In this document: piece by piece, positions 53,639 through 63,360 of the stretch
How positions within the stretch are numbered: position 1 is the stretch's first letter
Layout of the letters: every line of letters starts with the position of its first letter
NCBI RefSeq assembly: GCF_001937195.1
Contig: NZ_MSDO01000020.1
Location: 142,975-206,974, forward strand
Length of the DNA: 64,000 bases
Direction: 5' to 3'
Source of the DNA: Salinicola socius
GTDB lineage: Bacteria; Pseudomonadota; Gammaproteobacteria; Pseudomonadales; Halomonadaceae
Notes under the pieces: model-generated
What the model saw: the letters and a program-made list of their open reading frames with translations, nothing else
Databases searched by the model: none
What the model was told of the DNA's origin: nothing
Translations under genes and position numbers: made by a program

Positions 53639-56600
53639 GTCTGTCGTCACCCTTCGTTCGCCGACCGGTCGCGACGATTCTGCTGGCGCTGGCCATCGTG
53701 CTGCTGGGGTCGCTCGCCTACGATCGGCTGCCGGTGGCGCCGCTGCCCAACGTGTCGTTCCCGACCATCCTGGTGTCGGCCAGCCTGAGCGGCGCCAACC
53801 CGGAAACCATGGCCTCGACGGTGGCGACGCCGCTGGAGCGGTCGTTGGGCCGGATTCCCGGTATCACCGAGATGACCTCGTCGAGCTCGGACGGCTCCAC
53901 CAGCGTGATCATCCAGTTCGATCTCGACAAGGACATCAACGTGGCGGCGCAAGAGGTTCAGGCCGCGCTCAACGATGCCCAGCCGCTGCTGCCCAGCGCC
54001 ATGACCAGCCGGCCTCACTATCGCAAGCTCAACCCGGCCTCGGCACCGGTGATGATTCTCTCGCTGACCTCCGACACCATTCCCACCAGCGAACTCTATC
54101 GCCTCGCCGACAGCAAGATCGCCCCGCCCATCGCCCAGGTGCCGGGCGTGGGCGACGTCAATGTCGGCGGCAGTTCTTCACCGGCGGTGCGCGTGTCGAT
54201 CGATCCGCGCCAGCTCAACCACGCCGGCATCACCCTCGATGCGGTTGCCGGTGCCCTGCGGGCGGCGACGAATCAGTCACCCACCGGGTTCGTGCAGACG
54301 GTCGAGCATCGCTGGGAGGTCCAGACCGATTCCCAACTGTTGAAGGCCAGCGACTACAGCCAGATCGTGATCGCCCGCGGCGATGACGGCTCGTTGATGC
54401 GCCTGGGCGACGTAGCCACCATCACCGACGGGGTCGAGGATCGCTACAACGTCGGCTTCCAGAACGACCTCCCCGCCGTTCTGCTGGTCATCAGCAGCGC
54501 CAGCGGCGCCAATATCATCGATACCATCGCCGGCGTCAGAGCGCGTCTCGACGAAGTCCGGAGTCTGCTGCCCCAGAACATCAATCTCAGCGTGCAGCTC
54601 GATCGCGCGCCGGGCATTCAGGCCTCGCTGCATGAAACCCAGTTGACGTTGCTGCTGGCGGTGGTGCTGGTGGTGCTGGTGGTGTTCGTGTTCCTGCGCA
54701 ACGCCCGCGCCACCATCATCCCCAGTGTCGTCATCCCGGTATCGCTGATCGGCACCTTCGCGATGATGTGGGCGTTCGGCTTCTCGCTCGACACCCTGTC
54801 GCTGATGGCGCTGATCGTCTCCATCGGCTTTCTGGTCGACGATGCCATCGTCGTGGTCGAGAACATCGCGCGACACATCGAAAAAGGAGTGAAGCCGTTT
54901 CAGGCCGCGCTGCTCGGCGCCAGGGAGGTCGGCTTCACGGTCACCGCGATGAGCGTGTCGCTGGTGGCGGTGTTCATTCCACTATTGTTGCTCGGCGGTT
55001 TCATCGGCCGCCTGTTCCACGAGTTCGCGGTGACGCTGTCGCTGGCCATCGGCGTGTCGCTGCTGGTCTCGCTGACGCTGACGCCGATGCTGTGCGCACG
55101 CTGGCTCAAGCCGCAGCCCGAGCGCCAGCGACAGCCGGCCTGGGAGCGCGGCCTGGTCGCCCTCGGCGGCTGGTTCCTGCGCGGCTACGCCAGGACGCTG
55201 GACATCGCGCTGAAGCACCGTCGCCTGACCCTGCTGTCACTGCTGGCGGTCATCGTGCTCAACGGCTATCTGTACACCGCCGTGGACAAGGGCTTCATCC
55301 CGGATCAGGACACCGGACGCCTGCTCGGCACCATGCGCGGCGACCAGGCGCTATCGTTCGACGCCGTCTCGGAAAAGCTGGGCCAGGTTCGCGAGCGTCT
55401 GCAGGCCGACCCGGCCGTCGAGAGCGTGCTGGGGTTCATGGGCAGCGGCGGCCCGGGCCGGGGCGGCTCCTCGGCGACGCTGTTCATCACCCTGAAGGCC
55501 GAACGCCAGGGTTCGACGCAGGCGATCGGCAATCGCCTGATGGCCAGCCTGCAGGGTCTGACCGGCGTCAGCACTTTCATGTTTCCGCTGCAGGATATCC
55601 GCGTGGGCGGGCGCTCCAGCAGCGCTTCCCAGTACGAGATCACGCTCAAGAGCGACAGTCTCGATCTGCTCGGCGACTGGGCCAGGAAGGTCCAGCAGGC
55701 GATGCAACAGGTCGATGGCATCACCGGAATCGACAGTGACAACCGAGGCGATGGCCTGGCCGCCAAGCTGGTCGTGGATCGGGATACCGCCTCGCGTCTC
55801 GGCGTCGACATGAGCGCCATCGATACCGCACTCGGCAACGCCTTTGCCCAGAGCAAGGTGGTGAGCCTCTACAACGCCGATGAACAGCGCTACGTGGTGA
55901 TGGAGGTGGACGCGCCCTATCGCCAGGCGCCCGAGGCGATCGGCAATCTCCATGTCAGCGGCAGCGACGGCGACATGATCCCGATCTCGGCATTCAGCCA
56001 CGTCGAGCGCAGCACCACGCCGGTCAGCGTCAACCACCAGGGCCAGTTCGCGGCTTCGACGATCTCGTTCAATCTCGAGGATGGCGTATCGCTCGGCGAG
56101 GCCACCGCGCGTATCCGCCAGGCCGTCAACGAACTGCACCTGCCGAGCGACGTGCAGATCGATTTCGAGGGCAGTGCCGGCGCGGCCCAAAGCGGTATCG
56201 AGGCGATGCCGTGGCTGATTCTGGCCGCGCTGGTCACGGTCTATCTGGTGCTGGGGATTCTCTACGAGAGTTACATTCATCCGCTGACGATTCTGTCGAC
56301 GCTGCCCTCCGCCGGGGTCGGCGCCCTGTTGGCGCTGATGGCGCTGGACACACCGTTCACCCTAATCGCGCTGATCGGCATCATCCTGCTGATCGGCGTG
56401 GTCAAGAAGAACGCGATCATGCTGGTCGACTTCGCCGTGGTCTGTGAGCGCGACCAGGGCATGACGCCGCAGGATGCGATCCGTCACGCCGCGCTGGTGC
56501 GCTTCCGGCCGATCATGATGACCACCTTGGCAGCGCTGCTCGGCGCCGTGCCACTGCTGATCGGCACCGACGAGAATGCCGGTCTGCGAGCGCCGCTGGG

Positions 56601-56739
56601 TATCACCATCATCGGTGGCCTGATCATCAGTCAGATATTGACCCTCTACACCACCCCGGTGGTCTATCTCTACCTGGATCGTCTGCACCGCCGGTTGCGG
56701 CCGAGAAGACTATCCGCGACCGACGCCAGCGCTACGTAG
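53635..56739 (+). CDS. mdtC: RND multidrug transporter subunit (MdtC-like)
   Basis: The protein has 1034 residues, starting at GTG which overlaps the mdtB stop by four bases. The first helix is PFVRRPVATILLALAIVLLG; VSIGFLVDDAIVVVENIARHIE carries the TM4 aspartates, and IGIILLIGVVKKNAIMLVDFAV the second half. A glycine-rich periplasmic loop (FMGSGGPGRGGSSATLF) is typical of the MdtC half. The order adaptor-RND-RND is the mdtABC arrangement. Substrates may include bile salts or novobiocin in the family; none is shown here. Confidence 0.9.
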   Translation: MSLSSPFVRRPVATILLALAIVLLGSLAYDRLPVAPLPNVSFPTILVSASLSGANPETMASTVATPLERSLGRIPGITEMTSSSSDGSTSVIIQFDLDKDINVAAQEVQAALNDAQPLLPSAMTSRPHYRKLNPASAPVMILSLTSDTIPTSELYRLADSKIAPPIAQVPGVGDVNVGGSSSPAVRVSIDPRQLNHAGITLDAVAGALRAATNQSPTGFVQTVEHRWEVQTDSQLLKASDYSQIVIARGDDGSLMRLGDVATITDGVEDRYNVGFQNDLPAVLLVISSASGANIIDTIAGVRARLDEVRSLLPQNINLSVQLDRAPGIQASLHETQLTLLLAVVLVVLVVFVFLRNARATIIPSVVIPVSLIGTFAMMWAFGFSLDTLSLMALIVSIGFLVDDAIVVVENIARHIEKGVKPFQAALLGAREVGFTVTAMSVSLVAVFIPLLLLGGFIGRLFHEFAVTLSLAIGVSLLVSLTLTPMLCARWLKPQPERQRQPAWERGLVALGGWFLRGYARTLDIALKHRRLTLLSLLAVIVLNGYLYTAVDKGFIPDQDTGRLLGTMRGDQALSFDAVSEKLGQVRERLQADPAVESVLGFMGSGGPGRGGSSATLFITLKAERQGSTQAIGNRLMASLQGLTGVSTFMFPLQDIRVGGRSSSASQYEITLKSDSLDLLGDWARKVQQAMQQVDGITGIDSDNRGDGLAAKLVVDRDTASRLGVDMSAIDTALGNAFAQSKVVSLYNADEQRYVVMEVDAPYRQAPEAIGNLHVSGSDGDMIPISAFSHVERSTTPVSVNHQGQFAASTISFNLEDGVSLGEATARIRQAVNELHLPSDVQIDFEGSAGAAQSGIEAMPWLILAALVTVYLVLGILYESYIHPLTILSTLPSAGVGALLALMALDTPFTLIALIGIILLIGVVKKNAIMLVDFAVVCERDQGMTPQDAIRHAALVRFRPIMMTTLAALLGAVPLLIGTDENAGLRAPLGITIIGGLIISQILTLYTTPVVYLYLDRLHRRLRPRRLSATDASAT

Positions 56740-56777
56740 GCTGCACCGCCACTTGGGCTCCCCGCCACTTTGATTGC

Positions 56778-56805
56778 CCCGCCACGAGCCAGCGCTCGTG
56801 GCGGG
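56778..56805 (+). terminator. Hairpin after the mdt operon
   Basis: CCCGCCACGAGC-N4-GCTCGTGGCGGG, perfect 12-base arms, 39 bases past the mdtC stop. There is no T run, so termination is not certain. Confidence 0.5.
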
Positions 56806-56930
56806 CGATCGCCTGTCCGCAATGTCGAGCCGATTGCTGGAGCGTATCTCTCGAAGCCCTTTCGCAGCTATCCCAAAGGATAAGCTCGAGAGCTCTAGTC
56901 AGCCGCCGCGGGATCGGCTAGTCTGAAATC

Positions 56931-56954
56931 AAATTCAAACGCTCGTCTGAATTT
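56931..56954. promoter_or_regulatory. PsrA-like operator upstream of fadE
   Basis: AAATTCA-N10-TGAATTT inverted repeat with an inner CAAAC-N4-GTCTG, one mismatch from the PsrA pattern (C/G)AAAC-N4-GTTT(G/C). It lies 25 bases before the fadE start. PsrA represses fatty-acid degradation genes and is released by long-chain acyl compounds. Confidence 0.55.
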
Positions 56955-56978
56955 CTCGTTTTCCTTCCGGAGCTCGTC

Positions 56979-59447
56979 ATGATCACACTGCTGCTCATCG
57001 TCCTGGCCATCATCGGCTGTCTGGTCGTCATGCGTCGCGAAGCCGGCGCGCCTGCGGCAATCGCTGTCCTGGCCGTACTGGGTATTGTCGGCCTGGCACT
57101 GGACGCCGGCGTCATCGGTACGCTGCTGCTGATCGCGGCAATCGGCGTGGCCGTCTGTGGCCTCAAGCCGATACGTCGCACCTGGCTGTCGCCGCGCCTG
57201 TTCGCCCTGTTCAAGAAAATCGCCCCGCGCGTTTCCGAAACCGAACGCGTGGCGCTGGATGCCGGCACCGTGGCCTGGGACGGCGAACTGTTCAGCGGGC
57301 GCCCCAACTGGCAGACCCTGCTCGACTTCGACAATGCCGGTCTGAGCGAGGAGGAGCAGGCGTTCGTCGATCACCAGTGCTCCGTCGCCGCCGGCATGTG
57401 CAACGCGTGGGAGATCGCTCGCGAGCGCGCCGACATGCCCGAGGCGCTGTGGGAATACCTGAAGAAGGAGCGCTTCTTCGGGATGATCATTCCCAAGCAC
57501 TATGGCGGTCTGGGATTTTCCGCCAAGGCGCAGTCCGCGGTGCTGCAGAAGCTCTCCTTCAACGAAACCCTGATGAGCACCGTCGGCGTACCCAACTCGC
57601 TCGGCCCGGGCGAACTGCTGCTGAAATACGGCTCCGAAGCGCAGAAGGATCACTACCTGCCTCGCCTGGCCGACGGTCGCGAGATTCCGTGCTTCGCCCT
57701 GACCGGCCCGCGCGCCGGCAGCGACGCCACTTCGATTCCGGACGTCGGCATCGTCTGTCGCGGGATGCATGACGGCGAAGAGGTTCTCGGCCTCAAGCTG
57801 ACGTTCGAGAAGCGCTGGATCACTCTGGCGCCGATCGCCACGGTGGTGGGACTGGCATTCCGCATGTTCGACCCGGACAACCTGCTGGAGCGTGGCGAAA
57901 GCGATATCGGCATCACCTGTGCGCTGATTCCCCGCGATACCAAAGGTTTGCAGATCGGACGCCGTCACCATCCGATCGGCAGCCCCTTCATGAATGGCCC
58001 GATTCGCGGCAAGGACGTGTTCATCCCGCTCGACTACCTGATCGGCGGGCTCGACATGGCTGGCCAGGGCTGGCGCATGCTGGTCGAATGTCTGTCGGTC
58101 GGGCGCTGCATCACGCTGCCTTCTGGCGCTGCGGGCATCGGTCGGTACGCGGTGGGCTGGAGTGGCGGATTCACCCGAATTCGGCGCCAGTTCAATATCG
58201 CCGTGGCGGATATGGAAGGCGTGCAGGAACCGCTGGCACGCATCGCCGCCAAGTCATACATATCCCAGGCGGCGGTAATGCAGACCGCCAACACCATCGA
58301 TCATGGCGTCAAGCCGGCGGTGCCCTCGGCGATTCTCAAGAGCCAACTGACCGAGTTCCAGCGCGACATCCTGGCCGACGCCATGGATGTCCACGGTGGC
58401 CGCACGGTCACCCTCGGGCCGCGCAACTATCTCGGTATCGGCTACAGCGCAAACCCGGTGTCGATCACCGTCGAAGGCGCCAACATCATGACCCGCAACC
58501 TGATGATCTTCGGTCAGGGCGCGATCCGCTGTCACCCTTACGTTCTCAAGGAGCTGGCGGCCAAGGATGCCGATGATTTCGACGCTTTCGATCGGCTGTT
58601 CTTCCGCCATATCGGGCTGATCTTCGGCAATGGTGCCCGCGCCTTCACACAGGCGCTCGGGCTGGGCAGGCAAAGCGTGCCGTTCGACGCCATCGCCGCG
58701 CCCTACGCGCAGGACGCCGCACGGCTCTCGTCCGCCTTTAGCCTTTGCGCCGATGCCGCCATGGCCAGCCTGGGCTCCAAACTCAAGCAGCGCGAGATGA
58801 TCTCGGCGCGTCTCGGCGACGTGCTGTCGAATCTCTACCTGCTGTCGATGGTGCTCAAGCAGTGGCACGAGACGGATCGGGTCGACAACGAAGCCGCCCT
58901 GTTCCACTACAGCTGCCGGCTGCTGTTGAATCGCGCCGAACAGGCCATGACCGATCTGTTCGACAACCTGCCCAACCGGGTTCTGGGCAACACGTTGTCG
59001 TTCGTGACCCAGCCGCTGGGGCGCCGCTGGCACAAGCCGCAGGACACGCTGACCCGCGAAATCGCCAAGGCGATCTCGACCGACAGCGCGCTGCGTCACA
59101 AGCTGACCCGCAACACCTGGGATACCTGGGAAGAGGGCCAGAAAGAGAATGCGCTGGCGCGATACAACGCCCTGCTGGCCAACGCCGAGCGCGCCGAGGC
59201 GATCTATCGCACGCTCAACAAGGCGCGAAGCCAGAAAACGCTGCCGGAAACCGCGCTGCATCCCGAGCAGTGGATCGATGCCGGGCTGACGGCCGGTGTG
59301 ATCAGCGCAGAGGATGCGGCCTTCATGCAGGCGCATGAAGCCGAGGTGCTGGACATGCTGACGGTCGATGACTTCGCCTTCGATGCGTTCGTCACCCGCC
59401 GTGAAGTGACGGAATCCGCCACCACCGAGGATGAGACCACCGCCTGA
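56979..59447 (+). CDS. fadE: Acyl-CoA dehydrogenase FadE
   Basis: The protein has 822 residues (E. coli FadE 814); GGAG precedes the ATG. Two N-terminal membrane helices (LLLIVLAIIGCLVV; AIAVLAVLGIVGLAL) precede the dehydrogenase domain. The latter shows IIPKHYGGLGFS, CFALTGPRAGSDATSIPD (FAD/substrate region), FEKRWITLAPIATVVGLAF, and KSYISQAAVMQTAN. MDVHGGRTV and NIMTRNLMIFGQGAIRCHPY begin the C-terminal DUF1974-type part. It makes the first oxidation in beta-oxidation at the membrane. Confidence 0.94.
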   Translation: MITLLLIVLAIIGCLVVMRREAGAPAAIAVLAVLGIVGLALDAGVIGTLLLIAAIGVAVCGLKPIRRTWLSPRLFALFKKIAPRVSETERVALDAGTVAWDGELFSGRPNWQTLLDFDNAGLSEEEQAFVDHQCSVAAGMCNAWEIARERADMPEALWEYLKKERFFGMIIPKHYGGLGFSAKAQSAVLQKLSFNETLMSTVGVPNSLGPGELLLKYGSEAQKDHYLPRLADGREIPCFALTGPRAGSDATSIPDVGIVCRGMHDGEEVLGLKLTFEKRWITLAPIATVVGLAFRMFDPDNLLERGESDIGITCALIPRDTKGLQIGRRHHPIGSPFMNGPIRGKDVFIPLDYLIGGLDMAGQGWRMLVECLSVGRCITLPSGAAGIGRYAVGWSGGFTRIRRQFNIAVADMEGVQEPLARIAAKSYISQAAVMQTANTIDHGVKPAVPSAILKSQLTEFQRDILADAMDVHGGRTVTLGPRNYLGIGYSANPVSITVEGANIMTRNLMIFGQGAIRCHPYVLKELAAKDADDFDAFDRLFFRHIGLIFGNGARAFTQALGLGRQSVPFDAIAAPYAQDAARLSSAFSLCADAAMASLGSKLKQREMISARLGDVLSNLYLLSMVLKQWHETDRVDNEAALFHYSCRLLLNRAEQAMTDLFDNLPNRVLGNTLSFVTQPLGRRWHKPQDTLTREIAKAISTDSALRHKLTRNTWDTWEEGQKENALARYNALLANAERAEAIYRTLNKARSQKTLPETALHPEQWIDAGLTAGVISAEDAAFMQAHEAEVLDMLTVDDFAFDAFVTRREVTESATTEDETTA

Positions 59448-59477
59448 CGCAGCCTGAAGGATGGCTCACGCTCCACA

Positions 59478-59510
59478 CCGAGGCCCCCCTCTCGACGACG
59501 GGGGCTTCGG
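59478..59510. terminator. Hairpin between fadE and rlpA (bidirectional terminator candidate)
   Basis: CCGAGGCCCCC / GGGGGCTTCGG, ten of eleven pairs with an eleven-base loop, in the short gap between two converging genes. T runs are weak. Confidence 0.5.
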
Positions 59511-59519
59511 TCGTTCAGA

Positions 59520-60116
59520 TCACTGCCCCAGCACCTGGAGCTGCACCTCGGCGGCACCGTCGTGAACCATGCCGAGCTGTTCCGCCGCCTTCCGCGAGAG
59601 ATCGATGATCCGCCCGTCGACGAACGGGCCACGATCATTGATGCGCACCACCGCACTCTCTCCAGTATCCAGCGCGGTCACCTTGACCTTGGTGCCGAAC
59701 GGCAGCGTCTTGTGAGCCGCCGTCATCGCCCGGCTATCGTAGGGCTCGCCACTGGCTGTCGGTCGTCCTTCGAAATAGGCCGCATAATAGGTCGCTTCGC
59801 CCAGACGCTTCTTCTGCGCCGACGTCTGCGCCTGCGCGCCTTCGGACGTCAGGGCCTTGTCGATGTCGGCGTTGGCGCCTGACGCCTTGCGCCTGGCAGC
59901 GGAATCTTTCTTGCCCGACTTGGCCCCTGACTGGGCCGCGGCCTGCTGCTGCTGGGGCGAAGTCGACTCCCAACCCTGCGGGTGATAGGGCGAAGCACAG
60001 CCCGTCAACAGGATCGAGATAACGGCGGTCGCGAACAGGTTCTTTCGAAATCGGCCTGACTGGCAAGGCACTGGCCTTGACGGCACGAGCCTGTCGTCGA
60101 GGGAATCTGATGTCAT
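59520..60116 (-). CDS. rlpA: RlpA-like septal lytic transglycosylase/lipoprotein
   Basis: The protein has about 198 residues from ATG at 60116; an ATG at 60137 would add seven. A basic lead, hydrophobic FATAVISILLTGC lipobox and low-complexity linker (STSPQQQQAAAQ, KSGKKDSAARRKASG) precede a double-psi beta-barrel: GEATYYAAYFEGRPTASGEP, MTAAHKTLPFGTKVKVT, VVRINDRGPFVDGRIIDLS and SRKAAEQLGM. The aspartate/glutamate and histidine of RlpA are retained. There is no C-terminal SPOR domain, so it is a short form. It cleaves denuded glycan strands in related bacteria. Confidence 0.82.
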   Translation of the reverse strand: MTSDSLDDRLVPSRPVPCQSGRFRKNLFATAVISILLTGCASPYHPQGWESTSPQQQQAAAQSGAKSGKKDSAARRKASGANADIDKALTSEGAQAQTSAQKKRLGEATYYAAYFEGRPTASGEPYDSRAMTAAHKTLPFGTKVKVTALDTGESAVVRINDRGPFVDGRIIDLSRKAAEQLGMVHDGAAEVQLQVLGQ

Positions 60117-60253
60117 CTTGGCTGACCTAACATTCATTGATAGCCAGGCATCGGTGACCCGGCATCAGGGACCTGAATGGATGCGCCTGAAGGGATCAAA
60201 CCCGGGGTTCAGACGCCGATATCGAGATTCGACAATGATAACCGATGATCGGC

Positions 60254-62116
60254 TCACGATAGCGGCCAAATAAGTAAAATCAGTGGAATGGCCGTTGCCA
60301 TCACGACGAGCGACAGCGGCAGCCCCAGTTTCCAGTAATCGCGAAAATGATAGCCGCCCGGCCCCATCACCAGAGTGTTCGACTGATGGCCGATCGGCGT
60401 CAGAAAGGCACACGACGCACTCACGGCCACGGCCATCAGAAACGGATCGAGGGAGACATCCAGACCGCTGGCGAGACTGGCAGCGATCGGCGCCATCAGC
60501 AGCGCCGCGGCGGCATTGTTGATCACGTTGGAGAGCAGCAGCGTGATCACGAACAGGGCCACGAGCGTGATGACCGGTGGCCAGCCGCTGCCCAGTGTCA
60601 TCATCCCATCGGCGACCATCTGCGCCCCGCCGCTGGTTTCCAGCGCGGTGCCTATCGGTAACATTGCCGCCAGCAGCACGATCACCGGCCCTTCGATGGC
60701 GTCGTAACCTTCGCGCAGAGGCAGCACGCCCAGCGCCAGCGTGACCAGGGCCGCCAGCGACAGCGCGATCGCCGCCGGCAACAGATCGAACATCATCACG
60801 CCGATGGCTACGGCGAAAATCGCCACCGACAGCAGCAGTTGACGCGGCTGCCCCAGCGACAGCTTGCGGCTGGCCAGCGGCAGGCAGCCCAATGTTGCCA
60901 GGCTATCGCTGAGCCCGTTCTCATCGCCCTGGAGCAACAACACGTCGCCAGGCTGGAAGCGTACCTCGCGCAGGCGCTGCTTGAGCCGGGCGCCATCGCG
61001 GGAAACCGCGACCAGGTGCAGTCCATGCTGGTTGAGCAGGCGTAGCTGGGTCACGGTTCGCCGAATCATCATCGAGTCGGTGCGTACCACGGCTTCCACC
61101 AGTTGGAGGTCTTCCGTGTCCAGCTTGGGCGCCTTGGCAGACGAGGCCTTGGCGTCATTCTCGCGCGCGCCGGGGTTGTCCGTCGCATCCTTGGACGCTT
61201 CACCGGCCCTGGCCTCGTCATCCTCCCTGGCCGGGGCGCCGAGGGTCAGCCCGCCCTTGTCCTCGAGCTGCTTGAGATCCTCGGGACCGGCCTCGAGCAG
61301 CAAGATATCCCCCGCCTGCAAAGGCCCGAAGAAGCGGTGCCCGGAGTGCTGCCGTTCACCTCTGACGATTCCCAGAATGGGCACCGGTTCGTCGCAGACC
61401 TCGCGAAGCTCGCGAAGCGTCCAGCCCACCGCCTTGGACGACTCGACGACCGTCAGCTCGCTGAGATAGGCGGAGGTCTCGAACAGCTCGTCGGCGGAGG
61501 CCCGACCCTGTCTCTGCGGTGTCAGGCGCCAGCCCACCAGCACCATGAATACCAGTCCGGCGAAGGCGACGCCCGCACCGACGGGGGCGAAGTCGAACAT
61601 CCGAAACGCACCCTCGCCCTGGCTGGCCCGAAAGGCGCTGATGATGATATTGGGCGGCGTGCCGATCAGCGTGATCAAACCGCCCAGCAGCGAGCCGAAC
61701 GCCAGCGGCATCAGTAGAAGCGACGGTGACGTGCCGTGCTCGCGCGCGACGCGAACCGCCACCGGCAGCAGCAGCGCCAGGGCGCCGACGTTATTCATGA
61801 TCGCCGACAGCAGGATCACCGTCGTGGTCAGCACCAGCAGCTGCCAGAGGGGTTGGCTACCCGCCTTGAGCGTCTTTTCGGCAATCCAGTCGACGACTCC
61901 CGCGTGCTCGAAACCGCGACTGAGCACGAGCACCGCCGCCACCGTGATCACCGCCGGATGGCCGAACCCGGAAAATGCCTCGTCCGCCGGTACCACCCCC
62001 ACCAGCACACCGCCCAGCAGAGCAGCCATGGCGACCAGGTCGTAGCGAAATCGTCCCCAGATGAAAGCCGCCAGGGTCAATGCCAATATGAGGTAGACCC
62101 AATATGCATCCTGCAT
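60254..62116 (-). CDS. SLC13-family permease with RCK-C domains (second copy)
   Basis: The protein has about 620 residues from ATG at 62116, seven bases after AAGGAG. Twelve or so membrane helices flank two RCK-C domains, with an acidic, disordered insertion between (about 305-345, PAREDDEARAGEASKD onwards). MNNVGALALLLPVAV and VINNAAAALLMAPIAAS are the paired symporter motifs, and HQSNTLVMGPGGYHFRDY precedes the last helix, nearly matching the permease at 24374 (YQTNLMVMGPGGYRMHDY). Substrate unknown; sulfate, other anions or dicarboxylates are possible. Confidence 0.83.
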   Translation of the reverse strand: MQDAYWVYLILALTLAAFIWGRFRYDLVAMAALLGGVLVGVVPADEAFSGFGHPAVITVAAVLVLSRGFEHAGVVDWIAEKTLKAGSQPLWQLLVLTTTVILLSAIMNNVGALALLLPVAVRVAREHGTSPSLLLMPLAFGSLLGGLITLIGTPPNIIISAFRASQGEGAFRMFDFAPVGAGVAFAGLVFMVLVGWRLTPQRQGRASADELFETSAYLSELTVVESSKAVGWTLRELREVCDEPVPILGIVRGERQHSGHRFFGPLQAGDILLLEAGPEDLKQLEDKGGLTLGAPAREDDEARAGEASKDATDNPGARENDAKASSAKAPKLDTEDLQLVEAVVRTDSMMIRRTVTQLRLLNQHGLHLVAVSRDGARLKQRLREVRFQPGDVLLLQGDENGLSDSLATLGCLPLASRKLSLGQPRQLLLSVAIFAVAIGVMMFDLLPAAIALSLAALVTLALGVLPLREGYDAIEGPVIVLLAAMLPIGTALETSGGAQMVADGMMTLGSGWPPVITLVALFVITLLLSNVINNAAAALLMAPIAASLASGLDVSLDPFLMAVAVSASCAFLTPIGHQSNTLVMGPGGYHFRDYWKLGLPLSLVVMATAIPLILLIWPLS

Positions 62117-62174
62117 CGACACGCTCCTTGTGCGAATGACGACTGACCTTCGAACGACGCCTGGCGGCCTCGAA

Positions 62175-62208
62175 AAAGCCGGCGCCGCAATATCGCGGCA
62201 CCGGCTTT
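62175..62208 (-). terminator. Terminator of the quinone oxidoreductase gene
   Basis: Arms GCCGGCGCCGC / GCGGCACCGGC (ten of eleven pairs, AATATC loop), followed in leftward reading by TTTTTCG, about 29 bases past the gene's stop. Confidence 0.8.
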
Positions 62209-62236
62209 CGTATCATACGGTAAAGATCCGATCGGG

Positions 62237-63214
62237 TTACGGAATGAGAATCGTCGATCCCGTGGTCCGACGCGATGCCAGGGCTTCCTGCGCCTTGCCG
62301 GCCTCCTCCAGCTTGAAGCGCTGGGCGATGTCGACCTTGACCTTGCCGCTTTCGAGCATATCGAACAGATCGAGGCACATCTCCTCGAAGCGCCCGCGCG
62401 TGTCGGCGTAACCGTTGAGGCTGGGACGCGTCAGATAGAGCGAGCCCTTCTGGTTGAGAATGCCCACATTGACGCCTTCGACGGCGCCGGAGGCGTTGCC
62501 GAAACTGACCATCAGTCCCCGCGGCGCCAGGCAGTCCAGCGAAGTGAGCCAAGTGTCCTTGCCGACGGAATCATAGACCACCGGAACCATCGCACCGTCG
62601 GTCAACTCGCGCACGCGTTCGACCACGTTCTCCTCGCGATAGTTGATCGTCGCCCAGGCACCGTTCTTTTTCGCCAGCTCGGCCTTTTCGGCGGAACCCA
62701 CGGTACCGATCACCTTGACCCCCAGCGCATTGGCCCACTGGCAGGCGATCGAGCCGACGCCGCCGGCGGCGGCGTGGAACAGAATGGTTTCACCACCTTC
62801 CAGCGGGAACGTCTGACGCAGCAGGTACTGCGTGGTCAGGCCCTTGAGCATGGCCGCAGCCGCCGTCTCGAAGGGGATATCCTCCGGCAGCTCGACGACC
62901 TTGTCCGCCGGCAGCACGTGGAATTCGGCGTAGGAACCGAGCGGGCCCTGGGCATAAGCGACACGGTCTCCCACTTCGAGATGGGTCACGCCCTCGCCGA
63001 CGGCATCGATCACCCCGGCCCCCTCGGTACCCAGTCCGGACGGCATCGACGGTGCCGGATAGAGCCCGCTGCGAAAATAGACATCGATGAAGTTGAGCCC
63101 GATGGCGTGGTTCTTGACCCTGACCTCCCCGGCCTTGGGCGTGGCGGGATCGAAGTCGACGGTCTCGAGAACCTCCGGGCCGCCGGTGCGGGCGAACTGA
63201 ATGCGCTTGGCCAT
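62237..63214 (-). CDS. qor: NADPH:quinone oxidoreductase, zeta-crystallin type
   Basis: The protein has 325 residues with AAGGAAAA before the ATG. It is a medium-chain dehydrogenase without the zinc-binding residues: GLNFIDVYFRSGLYPAPSMP, GTEGAGVIDAVGEGV, AAAAMLKGLTTQYLL, and the NADPH site HAAAGGVGSIACQWANALG. SFGNASGAV and LTRPSLNGY are typical of Qor. It reduces quinones, one electron at a time in the E. coli enzyme. It stands alone with its own terminator. Confidence 0.92.
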   Translation of the reverse strand: MAKRIQFARTGGPEVLETVDFDPATPKAGEVRVKNHAIGLNFIDVYFRSGLYPAPSMPSGLGTEGAGVIDAVGEGVTHLEVGDRVAYAQGPLGSYAEFHVLPADKVVELPEDIPFETAAAAMLKGLTTQYLLRQTFPLEGGETILFHAAAGGVGSIACQWANALGVKVIGTVGSAEKAELAKKNGAWATINYREENVVERVRELTDGAMVPVVYDSVGKDTWLTSLDCLAPRGLMVSFGNASGAVEGVNVGILNQKGSLYLTRPSLNGYADTRGRFEEMCLDLFDMLESGKVKVDIAQRFKLEEAGKAQEALASRRTTGSTILIP

Positions 63215-63360
63215 GACGTTTTCCTTATTGGGCTAATGACGCTCGGTCTGCCATCCAAGCGCCATTCTCGAGGTGGGTCAAGTGGACAGCGGTTGCGGTG
63301 CCGAGCGGTGAGTACGCAGCCACCCTGGCAGGCGACCGCGGGAGCGTACGGTCGCCGGCG

